From positions 21,614 through 54,717 of the forward strand of contig NZ_PZJU01000043.1 of NCBI RefSeq assembly GCF_003206715.1: 33,104 nucleotides of DNA, given 5' to 3'. The stretch's first letter is position 1, and every line of letters starts with the position of its first letter. This document shows, piece by piece, positions 1 through 7,939 of this stretch. The DNA comes from Salinicola peritrichatus. GTDB taxonomy: Bacteria > Pseudomonadota > Gammaproteobacteria > Pseudomonadales > Halomonadaceae. The notes below the pieces were generated by a model. That model did not search any database and was not told where the DNA came from. It saw only the letters and a program-made list of their open reading frames with translations. The position numbers were made by a program, and so were the translations under genes.

Positions 1-39
1 CCGAAGCGCGGGTATCTTGCATCACTCGCTGTTGCGCAT

Positions 40-62
40 CCGGCCGGCACTGCACCGGCCGG
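40..62 (-). terminator. GC-rich hairpin behind the peroxiredoxin gene
   Basis: Two copies of CCGGCCGG (40-47 and 55-62) flank a 7-nt loop and can form an 8-bp stem, starting 7 bp after the peroxiredoxin stop codon. No T-run follows on the minus strand, so this is not a classical intrinsic terminator. It may slow polymerase or protect the 3' end. Confidence 0.35.
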
Positions 63-69
63 CCAGCCC

Positions 70-705
70 TCACTTGTTGGGCTGCTTGGTCACGCGCAGA
101 TAAGGCTTCTTCTCCTCCCAGCCGTTGGGGAAGAGTTCCTTGGCTTTCTCGTTGTCGATGGACGGCACGATGATCACGTCGTCGCCGTCGTTCCAGTTCA
201 CCGGAGTGGCGACCTTGTAGCCATCGGTGAGCTGCAGGCTGTCCAGCACGCGCAGGATCTCGGCGAAGTTGCGGCCGGTGCTGGGCGGGTAGGTGATGGT
301 CAGGCGCACCGTCTTCGCCGGGTCGATGATGAACACCGAGCGCACCGTGTTGGTACCGCTGGCGTTGGGGTGGATCATGCCGTAGAGCTCGCTCACCTTG
401 CGGTCGGCGTCGGCCAGCAGCGGGAAATTGAGACCGCAGCCCTGGGTCTCCTCGATATCGCCGGCCCAGCGGGAGTGGTCGTCCAGCGGGTCGACGGAGA
501 GACCGATCGCCTTGGCGTTGCGGCGCTCGAACTCCGGCTTGAGGCGCGAAACCTCGCCCAGCTCCGTGGTGCAGACCGGGGTGAAATCGGCCGGGTGGGA
601 AAACAGGATGACCCAGCTATCGCCGGCCCACTCGTGAAACTGGATCGGTCCTTCGGTGCTTTCCTGAGTGAAATCGGGGGCGGTATCGCCGAGCTGCAAA
701 GCCAT
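70..705 (-). CDS. 1-Cys peroxiredoxin (Prx6-type)
   Basis: This 211-residue cytosolic thiol peroxidase reduces H2O2 and organic hydroperoxides. The peroxidatic motif PADFTPVCTTE is visible at residues 38-48, with Cys45 as the peroxidatic cysteine. The length, and the long C-terminal arm that includes a VNWNDGDDVII stretch, fit the Prx6/1-Cys subfamily rather than AhpC. Another Cys lies in QGCGLNF, but there is no VCP-type resolving-cysteine motif near the C-terminus. The start is supported by AAAGGAGA about 6 nt upstream. The gene stands alone, with 270 bp separating it from the next gene. A small inverted repeat (GGCTCC, 5-nt loop, GGAGCC, 729-745) lies in its leader. The family is clear; the physiological reductant cannot be told from sequence. 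Confidence 0.93.
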   Translation of the reverse strand: MALQLGDTAPDFTQESTEGPIQFHEWAGDSWVILFSHPADFTPVCTTELGEVSRLKPEFERRNAKAIGLSVDPLDDHSRWAGDIEETQGCGLNFPLLADADRKVSELYGMIHPNASGTNTVRSVFIIDPAKTVRLTITYPPSTGRNFAEILRVLDSLQLTDGYKVATPVNWNDGDDVIIVPSIDNEKAKELFPNGWEEKKPYLRVTKQPNK

Positions 706-975
706 GGCGTTCTCCTTTTACCGGTGGCGGCTCCGAGCCGGAGCCCATGGGACGGAATCACTGATCATGCCGTGGCACGGCGGCGCTGTGAAACAATCAT
801 TGAGACTAACGACATTCCCGTTGTTCGGGGTGCCGCTGAGGTGGCCGTCGGCATCACCTTAGAGAACGTGGTACTTCTTCAATGATTTCTCAAGGGGGCG
901 GTTTACACTATCACGTCGATGCGGAACCGAGCACGTAGGGTAGAAGAGGCGCTTCGGTTCGACGATTATCGGCAT

Positions 976-1932
976 CTATCGAGGCGCGTTCAGTTGCTTT
1001 TCCAGTCTGCTCAAGAGCTGCATGGTGGTCAAGACGGAGTGGATATCGCTTTCGGGTCGACGACCTTGTCGTATGGCGTCGAAAAATTCCTGGTCCTGTA
1101 AGGTGAATGCCGAGCCTTTCAAGGGGATGTTTTGGTGCTCGCTGTCGCTGAGTTCATCGCGGAATGCATGGTAGGTTTCCTCCTCGCCTATGTAGCGATA
1201 GAAACCACCGAAGGGCCCTTTGTTGTTGAAAGACAGGGCCAGGCTCAGTAACTGACCGGTACTTCTCTCGCGCATTCCGATAGTCATGTCCATGGGGATG
1301 CCCATCTCCGGATGAGGCGGCCCCTGCTGCGCCCAGACGTCGAATTCATCGGACCCCAACAGCCAAGCGAACAGATCCACGGAATGGCAGGCATGATGCC
1401 AAAGCAGGTTGTCCGCCCAGCTACGCGGCTGGCCGAACATGTTGAGATTGGTCCGACGCAGGAAATAGGTCTGTGCAACCAGGTGATAGAGATGGAACTC
1501 ACCGGCCTGGAGGCGTTGCTTGAGCCATTGATGAGCCGGAGAGAAACGACGACTGTGAGCTACCATCATGACGCTGCCGTTGCGGCTCTGGGCCTCGCAC
1601 AGCTGCTGGGTTCCCGCCAGGTCCAGTGAGGCGGGGATCTCGATCAGGCAAGGGAGGCCTGCTTCGGCAGCCATCATGCCCTGTTCGACATGCATCCCGG
1701 AGGGGGAGGCGATGATCACGGCATCGATATCGCCGCTGGCTAGGCAGGCGGCGTAATCGTCGGTCTGGTGTGGAATCGCCCATTCCTGCGACAGCCGCCG
1801 ACCGGCGTCCTCGTCCTTGGCGATCAGGGCATGTAGATTGACACCTGGCAGCGAGGAAAGAACCTTGGCATGCGTATGGCCCATTGCGCCTTCGCCTACC
1901 AGTGCCACCCGGAGAGAGGAGTCAGTCGTCAT
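976..1932 (-). CDS. Gfo/Idh/MocA oxidoreductase, LigC-like semialdehyde dehydrogenase
   Basis: A 318-residue NAD(P)-dependent oxidoreductase. The N-terminal Rossmann motif is VGEGAMGHTH (about residues 12-21). The middle of the protein resembles 4-carboxy-2-hydroxymuconate-6-semialdehyde dehydrogenase (LigC) of the protocatechuate 4,5-cleavage pathway: AHSRRFSPAHQW, TYFLRRTNLNMFGQPRSW and LLWHHACHSVDLFAW all have close LigC counterparts as I remember them. LigC oxidises the hemiacetal form of the ring-cleavage semialdehyde to 2-pyrone-4,6-dicarboxylate. The gene ends a three-gene operon behind a LigB-type dioxygenase and an alpha/beta hydrolase, and its start overlaps the hydrolase stop by 11 bp. 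The true substrate may be an analogue, since no LigA, LigJ or LigI is seen nearby. Confidence 0.82.
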   Translation of the reverse strand: MTTDSSLRVALVGEGAMGHTHAKVLSSLPGVNLHALIAKDEDAGRRLSQEWAIPHQTDDYAACLASGDIDAVIIASPSGMHVEQGMMAAEAGLPCLIEIPASLDLAGTQQLCEAQSRNGSVMMVAHSRRFSPAHQWLKQRLQAGEFHLYHLVAQTYFLRRTNLNMFGQPRSWADNLLWHHACHSVDLFAWLLGSDEFDVWAQQGPPHPEMGIPMDMTIGMRERSTGQLLSLALSFNNKGPFGGFYRYIGEEETYHAFRDELSDSEHQNIPLKGSAFTLQDQEFFDAIRQGRRPESDIHSVLTTMQLLSRLEKQLNAPR

Positions 1933-2716
1933 GAATGAGTGTCTTCGCTTTCAGCCACGCCTCGATCGTTTGATTGAAGTCGGCGGGAGTTTCGAAATAG
2001 GCGGAATGTCCCGAGCGCTCCAGGCAGACGTAATCCGCGCCCGCAACGGTCGCACGGGCTTCGGCGACCTCCGTCGGAGGGAAGAGCACGTCTTCCTCGC
2101 CAACCAGGAACAACACCGGTACCCCGGTTTCGGCCAAGGCCGCCGGCGCATGCGATTGTTGCGTGCCCGTCAGGTTGCTGACGTTGGCCACGTTGAAGCT
2201 GGCGATCGCGGTATAGAGCGTTGTGAGGTCGGGCCGACTGGCGATGCAGGTTCTGCCCAGCACACGCTCGATCTGGCTCAGGCCGGCATTGTTCGCGTTC
2301 AGCGCCGCCATTCGCGCATGTTGCTCCGGTTCGAGCTGTAAGCCAAACAGGGTATCGGCCAGAATGAGTCCGGTGACGCGCTCCGCATGCTTGCAGGTAT
2401 AACTGAGTGCCGTTCCCCCGCCCATCGATTGGCCGATGAGAACGGCCGAGGCCGTTTGCGTGGCGTCCAATACGAGCTCCAAGTCCTCGATAAAGCGGTC
2501 TCGCCCCAGTCGCCCCGGGTCCGTCGAGTTGCCGAACCCGCGAGCATCCGGTATCAGCAAACGAAAGCGTTTGCGCCATGCGGCGATCTGTTGATACCAA
2601 CTGGCGTGGTTGCCACCGACGCCATGTAATAGAACAAGTGTTGGCTCGTCAGTCGTGCCCGCGTCTTCGTAGAGCGTGTAGTAGAGCGTCGCATTATCTC
2701 CACGCACAGAGGCCAT
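1922..2716 (-). CDS. alpha/beta hydrolase of the ring-cleavage operon
   Basis: A 264-residue alpha/beta-hydrolase-fold protein. The visible catalytic triad is Ser97 in GQSMG, Asp209 in GEEDVLFP and His237 in GHSAYF, with an oxyanion HG motif at residues 31-32. The fold resembles meta-cleavage-product hydrolases and 3-oxoadipate enol-lactonases, so it could split a C-C bond or open a lactone made by the neighbouring dioxygenase and dehydrogenase. I chose the ATG at 2716 over an upstream one at 2773 because GAAGGAGC lies 5 nt before it and because this leaves a 26-bp gap after the dioxygenase stop. The exact substrate cannot be deduced. Confidence 0.85.
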   Translation of the reverse strand: MASVRGDNATLYYTLYEDAGTTDEPTLVLLHGVGGNHASWYQQIAAWRKRFRLLIPDARGFGNSTDPGRLGRDRFIEDLELVLDATQTASAVLIGQSMGGGTALSYTCKHAERVTGLILADTLFGLQLEPEQHARMAALNANNAGLSQIERVLGRTCIASRPDLTTLYTAIASFNVANVSNLTGTQQSHAPAALAETGVPVLFLVGEEDVLFPPTEVAEARATVAGADYVCLERSGHSAYFETPADFNQTIEAWLKAKTLIHDD

Positions 2717-2742
2717 GAATGCTCCTTCGAGGTATTCGGCGG

Positions 2743-3729
2743 TCAGCGCCAGACGGCGAACGCCATGGCACATCCGGTACCGGCTGGGCTGCGATAGCAG
2801 GGCACGTAGTCGATGAGTTCCATCTGCATCGGTTGCACCGCACCGGCCAGCGCGGACCAGCAGCGAAACTCCGAATTGCCGGACTGCAGCTTCTCACGTG
2901 GCAGTGCCGCATGCTCCTCGACGGTACCGTTTTCCATGATGTCGAGGAAATGCCGGTCGAATGCCTCGTCGACCACGAAGTGACTCAGCCCTCCTGTCGC
3001 AATGATCGTGACATTGATCTCTTCCGGCCAGCTCTCCACCGCTTCACGCAGCGCCTGGCCTAGTTTGAAGGCGCGAGCCGGGGTGATCTGGTTCGGTGGA
3101 TAGTAAGTATTGATGCTCACCGGAATGATCGGAATCGGGGTTTCACCCATCATCTTGTAGTAGACGTAGCCAAAGGAATGGCTCATGCCTTGTTCTGGGT
3201 TGTAATGATGGGAATGCGCGACGTCGAAGTCCTGTTCCATCAATTGACCAATCAGACGCTCCGCCAGGCCATTGGCAACGGGGTACTCCTTTTCCTCCTG
3301 CGGATACCAGTCTTCGGCCCTGAGGTCGGCAGCATACTTCCACTTCATCATGCCTTGTGGTTTATAGGGAAGCTTCTCGCCCCAGTAGATGGAGATGGCC
3401 GGCATGTTGTCTTCCTGGAAGACTTCCTTGTGATCGTCACCAATGATCAACACCACGTCCGGGTTGGCTTCGGCCAGAATGGATTTCATCTTGGCGACCG
3501 CCTGCTGATTGGTGCGATGCCGTTCCCATAACTTATCCATGTCGATTTCTTTGAGGATGGACGGATCGGCGTCGGCCAGCAGTTGCTCGTAGCTTACCCG
3601 CTTCCCTTCATGATCGAAGAGGGCATGGATGTGGACATCGTCATGCCCCGCACGGGCGAGCCAGGCTTCGGGCTCCATCAGCAGCGCCGGGCTATGTGAG
3701 GAGCCCATTCCCAGAGTGATACGTGCCAT
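2743..3729 (-). CDS. LigB-type (class III) extradiol ring-cleavage dioxygenase
   Basis: A 328-residue non-haem Fe(II) dioxygenase of the LigB/DODA superfamily, which opens catecholic rings next to the diol. By analogy to LigB the likely iron and acid-base residues are His12 (SSHSPA), His100 (IIGDDHKE), His250 (GGLSHFV) and Glu287 (GNSEFRCW). It has an insert at about residues 20-85 not found in LigB itself and no fused LigA domain. This separates it from gallate dioxygenase, which is about 420 residues, and makes a DesZ-like or uncharacterised specificity more likely. The ATG at 3729 is preferred over 3768 because AAAGGAA precedes it and MARITLG matches family N-termini. It is first in its operon, divergent from the LysR gene. 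Confidence 0.85.
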   Translation of the reverse strand: MARITLGMGSSHSPALLMEPEAWLARAGHDDVHIHALFDHEGKRVSYEQLLADADPSILKEIDMDKLWERHRTNQQAVAKMKSILAEANPDVVLIIGDDHKEVFQEDNMPAISIYWGEKLPYKPQGMMKWKYAADLRAEDWYPQEEKEYPVANGLAERLIGQLMEQDFDVAHSHHYNPEQGMSHSFGYVYYKMMGETPIPIIPVSINTYYPPNQITPARAFKLGQALREAVESWPEEINVTIIATGGLSHFVVDEAFDRHFLDIMENGTVEEHAALPREKLQSGNSEFRCWSALAGAVQPMQMELIDYVPCYRSPAGTGCAMAFAVWR

Positions 3730-3820
3730 TTGATCTTGTTCCTTTTCTGCGAATCGATATGGGGGCATTGGTTTTTGTTCGTGTCGCTGTGGGTATTCTT
3801 GAAAATGCCGATCACCTTCA

Positions 3821-3832
3821 CAAACGATTTAT
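3821..3832 (+). promoter_or_regulatory. candidate LysR operator, CAAACGATTTAT
   Basis: This 12-mer lies in the 172-bp divergent region between the dioxygenase and LysR genes. A copy with one change (CAAATGATTTAT) lies at 7787-7798 in the other divergent region of the island, and a third related copy (CAAATGATTTTT) lies on the minus strand at 7875-7886. The recurrence in just these two control regions suggests a shared binding site. The link to the LysR protein is inference. Confidence 0.35.
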
Positions 3833-3901
3833 GGCAACATCATGGATGAGTTACCTTCATGTATGCGGTGAACTTGAGCACCGCGCAAACAGGACCGTGA
3901 A

Positions 3902-4873
3902 ATGTCTTCTCGTCTTCCCTCCCTTCTCTCTCTCAGAGCATTTGAAGCAGCTGCTCGACATCTTTCGTTCACGTATGCAGCCGATGAATTATTCCTGACC
4001 CAGAGTGCTATCAGTCGCCATGTGCGGGGATTGGAAGAGTTGCTCGGGCAGCGTTTGTTCGATCGTTTCACCCGCCGTGTTGAGCTGACCCCGACGGGGC
4101 TCGAGTATTATCGCGCGATCCAGATCGCCTTGGGCGATATCGAGAAAGCGACTCAGCGTGCCAAAGAGACCGATCAACGCACTTCCATCACTATCAATGT
4201 CATGCAGACGCTTGGCGCGACCTGGCTGATGCCGAAACTGGCCAGTTTCAGCGAAACTTATCCTCACATCGACATCCGCATGATCTCTTCCATCGCCCCG
4301 GTCAATTTTCAAACCAACGAGATCGATGTCGCGATTCGATGTGGTCGCTTGCCAGGGAGCCCGCGTCAACCGGGGCGACCACGCATTGAGTCGGAGATGG
4401 TAACCAGCTGGAAGGGTATCAATGCCGAATTCCTGTTGCCTGACGTGCTGGTGCCGGTGGTGTCGAGCAAACTGTTATCCCAGGGGGCTGAAATCAACAG
4501 CCCGAAGGACCTACTCAAGTATCGGCTGATACACAATACCAGCCGTCCACACGCTTGGCCGGACTGGCTGGCGGCGCATGGCGTGCGGCTGACCTCGCGC
4601 ACGGAATCGATCCATTATGGGCACTTCTTCATGGCATTGCGGGCAGCGCTCAACTGCAAGGGCGTGGCGATACTGCCCGCGATACTGGTCGATCATTCAC
4701 TGGAAAGCATGGACTTGGTTCGGCCATTGCCCGGCACCATCGAAAGCGACGGCGCCTATTATCTGCTGACGCGGGAAGATGCCAATACCAATCGCTCGGT
4801 ACACACCTTTTGCAACTGGTTGCTGACCGAAGCCCACAACGAAGGCAAGCCGGCGATCGACACTCAACCGTAG
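3902..4873 (+). CDS. LysR-family transcriptional regulator (GcvA-like)
   Basis: A 323-residue regulator. The N-terminal winged helix-turn-helix (about residues 5-64) reads LRAFEAAARHLSFTYAADELFLTQSAISRHVRGLEE in outline, typical of the GcvA branch. The effector domain follows from about residue 92 (TINVMQTLGATWLMPKL). It is transcribed away from the dioxygenase operon across 172 bp, the usual arrangement for a LysR activator and its target. It probably senses the aromatic substrate or an intermediate. Its last codons overlap the end of the convergent ABC permease gene by 10 bp, tail to tail. GC is visibly lower than in the hut genes to the right, as in the rest of this island. Confidence 0.92.
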   Translation: MSSRLPSLLSLRAFEAAARHLSFTYAADELFLTQSAISRHVRGLEELLGQRLFDRFTRRVELTPTGLEYYRAIQIALGDIEKATQRAKETDQRTSITINVMQTLGATWLMPKLASFSETYPHIDIRMISSIAPVNFQTNEIDVAIRCGRLPGSPRQPGRPRIESEMVTSWKGINAEFLLPDVLVPVVSSKLLSQGAEINSPKDLLKYRLIHNTSRPHAWPDWLAAHGVRLTSRTESIHYGHFFMALRAALNCKGVAILPAILVDHSLESMDLVRPLPGTIESDGAYYLLTREDANTNRSVHTFCNWLLTEAHNEGKPAIDTQP

Positions 4874-5739
4874 CGACGTGTCACCACATACTCGAGCAGC
4901 GCTACCACACCATACAAAGCCAACCCGATGATGCAGAGAAAGAGGATCGCCGAAAGAATCAAGGCCGTATCCGCCTGCGAGGACGCAAAGACGATCAAAT
5001 AACCGAGCCCTTTCGGTGCACTGATGAATTCGGCAACGATGACGCCGATCATTGCCAAGGTCACGGCGACCTTCATGCCGCTGAATATGTGTGGAATCGC
5101 ATAAGGCAGACGTACCAGCGTGAATATCTGCCAGGAATTGGCTGTCAGGCCTTTGCACAGGCGCAGCATGTCTGGTGGCGTGGCGCGCAGGCCGGCCATG
5201 GTCGATACGACAATCGGAAAGAACGCCATGAACGTGGCGAATTCGATACGAGACTGACTGCTGATGCCCATCCAGACGACGAATAGCGGAGCAAGGGCGA
5301 TTTTGGGTATCAACTGAAAGAACACAATGATGGGATAGAACGCCGAATTGAGCAGTCGCGAGTAGGTCAGTATCGAGGCAAGAACGATGCCCAGAGCGGT
5401 TGCCACGCAGAAGCTGGCAATGGTTTCCAGCGTCGTCGGTACGGCCTGGTTCAGCAGCACTGTCCAGACTTCGGTCAGGCGAGTGTAAATGTAACTGGGC
5501 GGAGGCAGCAGGCTGACAGAAACCTGGAAGTGTGTGACCAGGGCTTCCCACAGGCACAGAAAAATAGCGATCACCAATAGCGGCAACAGCGTTTTCTCTA
5601 ATAGCTGGCGGTAACTTTGTGGCAGCGTAGGCCTGGATTTGCGCGATGTAGCAGGCGTAGTGGTGTTGCTTACACGCTTGTTGGGTGCTGGGGCGGCTTG
5701 GGCAAGGTGTGCCTCGCCGTGGACTTCGCGGACGTTCAT
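4864..5739 (-). CDS. ABC transporter permease (TauC/SsuC-type)
   Basis: A 291-residue inner-membrane permease of the nitrate/sulfonate/taurine/aromatic-carboxylate ABC class. An N-terminal soluble stretch of about 55 residues precedes a first membrane helix (LLPLLVIAIFLCLWEAL). Further helices follow, and the cytoplasmic EAA-type loop is seen around FTLVRLPYAIPHIFSGMKVAV. The ATG at 5739 is chosen because earlier in-frame starts (5901, 5838) would overlap the ATPase gene deeply; its ribosome site (AGGT) is weak. It is the third gene of the binding protein-ATPase-permease operon, 37 bp behind the ATPase. The substrate is probably the aromatic acid handled by the neighbouring enzymes. Confidence 0.88.
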   Translation of the reverse strand: MNVREVHGEAHLAQAAPAPNKRVSNTTTPATSRKSRPTLPQSYRQLLEKTLLPLLVIAIFLCLWEALVTHFQVSVSLLPPPSYIYTRLTEVWTVLLNQAVPTTLETIASFCVATALGIVLASILTYSRLLNSAFYPIIVFFQLIPKIALAPLFVVWMGISSQSRIEFATFMAFFPIVVSTMAGLRATPPDMLRLCKGLTANSWQIFTLVRLPYAIPHIFSGMKVAVTLAMIGVIVAEFISAPKGLGYLIVFASSQADTALILSAILFLCIIGLALYGVVALLEYVVTRRYG

Positions 5740-5776
5740 GTTCTTGACCTGCGTAATAGACGACGAAGGGCTAAAG

Positions 5777-6595
5777 TCATTCGGTGGTGGCCGCAGCCGA
5801 TGTGGCCGAGCGATAGCGGTTGTTCTGGCTTGTCGCATGGCCTGATTCGATATGACCTCTGAGTTCGCTGCAGAGACGGTTGAATTCGGCACTTTCGACA
5901 ATGCTGGGATCGCGCGGGCGTTCGAACGGTATCTTGATGTCTTGGACGACGGTAGCCGGGCGGCGGGTCATGACCAGTACGCGATCGGAGAGCAGCACGG
6001 CTTCCCGAATACTGTGCGTGATAAACACTCCCGTCTTGGGGTTTTGTTGCCAGATATCCAGTAGCGCAACGTTCATCTCGTCCCGAGTGATGGCGTCCAG
6101 GGCACTGAATGGTTCGTCCATCATCAAGAGAGGGGGGTCGAGGATCAAGGCCCGGCAAATCGCCACACGCTGACGCATGCCGCCGGAAAGTTGCGCCGGG
6201 CGCTGGTGAAGAAAGTCCTTCAGGCCCACCATTTCCAGCAGGTCGCGGGCCCGCATCTCATAATCGCGGCGCGGACGTTTGAGGATGCGTATCGGGAACA
6301 GTACGTTGTCGAGCACCGTGGCCCATGGCAGCAATGTGGCATCTTGGAAAATCAAGCCGACATCGGGGCGCGGACCCGTGACCTCCTTGCCCCGATCGAT
6401 GATCCCGCCGGCACTGCTACTCTCCAGTCCCGCCATCATCATCATCAGCGTGGATTTGCCGCAACCACTGGGTCCCAGTATCGATACGAACTCTCCCTTC
6501 TGAATCGTGAAGGTGGCATCGCTGACGGCCTCTACCTGGCCGTGAGTGGTTTCGTAGATCTTTGAGACTTTCCAGACATCCAGTTGGTTGCTCAT
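5777..6595 (-). CDS. ABC transporter ATPase (TauB/SsuB-type)
   Basis: A 272-residue ATP-binding subunit. It shows Walker A GPSGCGKST, the Q-loop (GLIFQDATLLPW), signature LSGGMRQR, Walker B LLMMDEPFSALD and the switch histidine (VFITHSIREA), so it should be an active ATPase. It energises the permease encoded immediately downstream. Its start codon overlaps, as ATGA, the TGA that ends the extended reading frame of the binding-protein gene. This shows that the original operon had translationally coupled binding-protein and ATPase genes. With the premature TAG upstream, coupling to this start may be reduced in the present sequence. Confidence 0.93.
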   Translation of the reverse strand: MSNQLDVWKVSKIYETTHGQVEAVSDATFTIQKGEFVSILGPSGCGKSTLMMMMAGLESSSAGGIIDRGKEVTGPRPDVGLIFQDATLLPWATVLDNVLFPIRILKRPRRDYEMRARDLLEMVGLKDFLHQRPAQLSGGMRQRVAICRALILDPPLLMMDEPFSALDAITRDEMNVALLDIWQQNPKTGVFITHSIREAVLLSDRVLVMTRRPATVVQDIKIPFERPRDPSIVESAEFNRLCSELRGHIESGHATSQNNRYRSATSAAATTE

Positions 6596-6747
6596 ACCGC
6601 GTCACCCCTGAGACGACTTGGGAATTCGCGAGTGCGCTTGCTAAGACTTTCCCACTCCGGCTCACTCAGTTTGACGGATCCGATGAACTCATTGGTAAAG
6701 AGCGTCTGTGGATCCGGCCGCTTTGCAGAATCCGGCGCGGCGTACTA
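6592..6747 (-). other. in-frame continuation of the binding-protein gene beyond a premature TAG
   Basis: After the TAG at 6747-6745 the same frame stays open for 50 codons, beginning YAAPDSAKRPDPQTLF, and then ends at TGA 6594-6592. That TGA overlaps the ATPase ATG at 6595 in the usual ATGA arrangement. The perfect frame and the operon-style overlap show that the native binding protein was about 51 residues longer. This is either a nonsense mutation, a sequencing error or an amber readthrough site. Confidence 0.85.
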
Positions 6748-7701
6748 CATGATGAGATCGGTCATCTCGGCGACCCGTCCCAGGTCGCTGTAACCCAAGC
6801 CATTCTCGATGGCTTCTGGATGCGGCACCGACGCGAGCATGAAACCTTGGCTCAATCTCACGTTTTCCTTGCCGCCCGAACTCAACGCCAGTTCAGGCAC
6901 CTTTTTCAGCAGGATTCCCATGGAAGCTTCAGGATCCTTGGCAGAGAAAGCCAGTGCTTCCAGGATGACTTCCGTGACATCCCGGCATAGTTCCGGATCG
7001 CTCTCGAGTACTTCGGGGCGGGTCACGATGTTGTTCGAATAAAATGACATGCCGTAGTCTTGCATCAGCATTGCTCGCGTATCCACTCCCATGCCTTGCG
7101 CGACGGCATAGGAGCTGCTGGTGACGCACCAGCCGGCGTCGATCTGTCCCTCCACCAGAGTTCTTTCCAGTACTCGCGGATCGGACTGAACGATCTCCAC
7201 TTGCTGAGGATCGATACCGGACTTCAGGGCGAACGCTTTCCACAGCGGAAACTCGACGGAGGCGGGAACGCCGCCCATCTTCTTGCCCACCAAGTCCTTC
7301 GCGCTCTTGATCGGTGAGTCGGAGCGTACCAGCAGCCCCAGATAGGCTTCGTAGTTGGTTGTTCCCAATGCCACTAGCGGCAAACCGTTCGCGGCACACA
7401 GTATCGTGGAACTCGCCGATACCAGACCAAAATCGAACTGCTTGTTGCCGATGGCCTGACCCGCGGCCAGGGAGCCATAGCCACGGCTGATTTCGACGTC
7501 GATACCACGCTTTTTGAACATTCCCTGGTCTTCAGCCACGTACATGTAAGCTGTGGCTCCCTGGGCCAACCAGGGCAGGGTGAATTTCAGCGTTCGCGAG
7601 CTCTGTGCAAAGACCGACGGGGCCAGCGCCACCGCCCCGGCCGCCCCTGCTGTCTTGAGAAAAGTGCGGCGCGAGAAGCGCGAATCGTCAAACAGTCCCA
7701 T
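6745..7701 (-). CDS. ABC transporter substrate-binding protein (NMT1/TauA-like), Tat-exported, C-terminally truncated by TAG
   Basis: As read, this is a 318-residue periplasmic binding protein. Its signal peptide has a perfect twin-arginine motif, SRRTFLK (Arg11-Arg12), then a hydrophobic stretch ending in PSVFAQS. The mature part (LKFTLPWLAQGATAYMYVAEDQG, residues on as GIDVEISRGYGS) is typical of the NMT1/SsuA-like family that binds sulfonates, taurine, thiamine precursors or aromatic acids. The start at 7701 has ACGGAGAA upstream; an earlier ATG at 7761 has no such support and would bury the signal. The gene stops at a TAG 51 codons before the natural end, removing the C-terminal helices. 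Such helices often pack on the N-terminal lobe, so function may be impaired. Confidence 0.88.
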   Translation of the reverse strand: MGLFDDSRFSRRTFLKTAGAAGAVALAPSVFAQSSRTLKFTLPWLAQGATAYMYVAEDQGMFKKRGIDVEISRGYGSLAAGQAIGNKQFDFGLVSASSTILCAANGLPLVALGTTNYEAYLGLLVRSDSPIKSAKDLVGKKMGGVPASVEFPLWKAFALKSGIDPQQVEIVQSDPRVLERTLVEGQIDAGWCVTSSSYAVAQGMGVDTRAMLMQDYGMSFYSNNIVTRPEVLESDPELCRDVTEVILEALAFSAKDPEASMGILLKKVPELALSSGGKENVRLSQGFMLASVPHPEAIENGLGYSDLGRVAEMTDLIM

Positions 7702-7786
7702 GTTGTTGTTCTCCGTTGGGCGAATTGTTGTAGAGCGGATGATACGCCTTTCTGACCCCAACTTATGGGCACTATGAAATCTTAAT

Positions 7787-7886
7787 CAAATGATTTATCT
7801 GCGCACCATGCATGAGCTTCTGTAAACCATGCAGAGGAACTTATGGATGCGGATAAGTTATGCATGTCGATTTCAAAAATCATTTG
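7787..7886. promoter_or_regulatory. large dyad-symmetric control region between the ABC operon and the aspartate-dehydrogenase-like gene
   Basis: CAAATGATT (7787-7795) and its exact inverse AATCATTTG (7878-7886) are centred near 7836. Inside them lie ATGCATG (7808-7814) with a one-mismatch mirror (7859-7865), and the repeat AACTTAT-N8-ATAAGTT (7838-7859). A second AACTTATGG occurs at 7760-7768. The region separates divergent operons and probably holds both promoters plus regulator sites. Confidence 0.45.
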
Positions 7887-7939
7887 TTTTGGGGCGCACG
7901 GTATCACCATGATTCTCGCAACGATCTAGGAGAGTGGAA

